A stretch of DNA of 64,000 nt from Micractinium sp. NFX-FRZ. Taxonomy: Eukaryota > Chlorophyta > Trebouxiophyceae > Chlorellales > Chlorellaceae. The stretch covers positions 62,001 through 126,000 of the forward strand of contig JAPTJF010000016.1 in the NCBI GenBank assembly GCA_029339195.1, given 5' to 3'. Position 1 is the first letter of the stretch. Every line of letters begins with the position of its first letter. Shown here piece after piece: positions 63,695-64,000 of the stretch. Position numbers and translations under genes: made by a program. Under the pieces are notes generated by a model, which made no database searches, was not told the DNA's origin, and saw only the letters and a list, made by a program, of their open reading frames with translations.

Positions 63695-64000
63695 TTGTTG
63701 TTGCTGCTGCTGCTGCTGCTGCTTGATCAGCTGCTGCAGCATTGCCGGCTGCAAGCACTGAGCCTCACACGCAGTGAGTGTCGCCTGCAGTGCGTCCCAG
63801 GCCGCTGCCGGTGCCACATTACCAACGGCTGCGCCACGCCCCCCAGGCCACAACACAGCATCAGCTGCGGCTGGCAGGCAGTGCGCCGCCAGCACGTTCG
63901 CCAGCTTGAGCTGCAGGCCGCCATCAGCTGCCACTGCCTGTTGTAGGCCGTCAAAAGGCGCGGCGCACAGGATTTGGCACACACCACCAAAAGCGTGCAA
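61171..64000 (-). CDS. MYND zinc-finger protein B (5' part beyond window)
   Basis: Four exons are visible on the minus strand: one from beyond 64000 to 62853, then 62516-62306, 62050-61859 and 61677-61171. They match gene A exon by exon: 211 and 192 nt exons are identical in length, and the last differs by 6 nt (poly-Q length). The large exon has a much longer Gln tract than gene A. The MYND finger is SCAYLRCANV, KRCSACRAVWYCGPACSRAD and GHKAMC, unchanged. Helical blocks in the large exon (MLERLMLQLPVDCPPDAI, VLPMMNTAFVLLELINGI) are related but clearly diverged from gene A. The donor of the large exon is GTTGTA, unusual but in phase and matched by position to gene A. Function is unknown, as for gene A. 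The gene is truncated by the window edge. Confidence 0.72.
63637..63725 (-). repeat. (CAG/CAA)n microsatellite encoding a poly-Gln tract in MYND protein B
   Basis: On the minus strand an uninterrupted run of about 29 CAG/CAA codons lies in the large exon, just before LGMLERLMLQLP. The corresponding part of gene A has only short Gln runs broken by other residues (QQQRPKMQHQQRQQQ), so the tract has expanded since the duplication. Confidence 0.85.

Overview
The window looks like nuclear DNA of a Chlorella-type green alga (Trebouxiophyceae). The evidence is a very GC-rich composition, genes split into many short exons by GT-AG and some GC-AG introns, plant-type proteins (SnRK1 kinase, BAHD-like acyltransferase, plastid-type O-acetylserine (thiol)-lyase), and abundant CAG/GGC microsatellites. 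All gene models below were assembled by eye. I placed exon junctions by requiring splice dinucleotides, matching phase at every junction, and continuity of the protein family.

Layout. Positions 1-1742 (+): the 3' part of a poly-Q/acidic protein. 2326-2639 (+): a 74-residue one-helix protein. 2818-4784 (+): a tetraspanin-like protein. 5094-9594 (+): a TauE/SafE-type anion exporter. 10481-12550 (-): an orphan multi-span membrane protein. 12719-13397 (-): a 5'-truncated LINE-like remnant. 14123-19939 (-): cysteine synthase, divergent from SnRK1 kinase (20673-26472, +). 27286-30575 (+): a BAHD-like acyltransferase. 30864-34856 (-): the double GTPase Der. 35933-37920 (+): a glycine-rich RRM protein. 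39476-40477 (-): a small two-span protein. 41348-47846 (-): GMP synthase. 50064-50531 (-): a small membrane/coiled-coil protein. 50928-56319 (+): an M16-family protein without the zinc motif. 56514-60415 (-) and 61171 to beyond 64000 (-): two tandem MYND-finger paralogues, the second cut by the window edge.

Most genes are unrelated housekeeping functions: cysteine synthesis, energy-sensing kinase, ribosome-assembly GTPase, GMP synthesis. A putative sulfur-anion exporter and cysteine synthase lie near each other, but nothing shows they are co-regulated.

The most striking feature is not a gene. In at least seven genes the introns carry decayed or tandem copies of the adjoining exon ends, including the splice site. 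In cysteine synthase this has become a 124-bp tandem array. In the kinase it is a 38-bp array of four donor sites. In GMP synthase, Der, the TauE-type gene, the M16 gene and others, partial exon copies retain decoy donors or acceptors. This recurrent duplication of splice junctions into introns is the best candidate here for an undescribed process.
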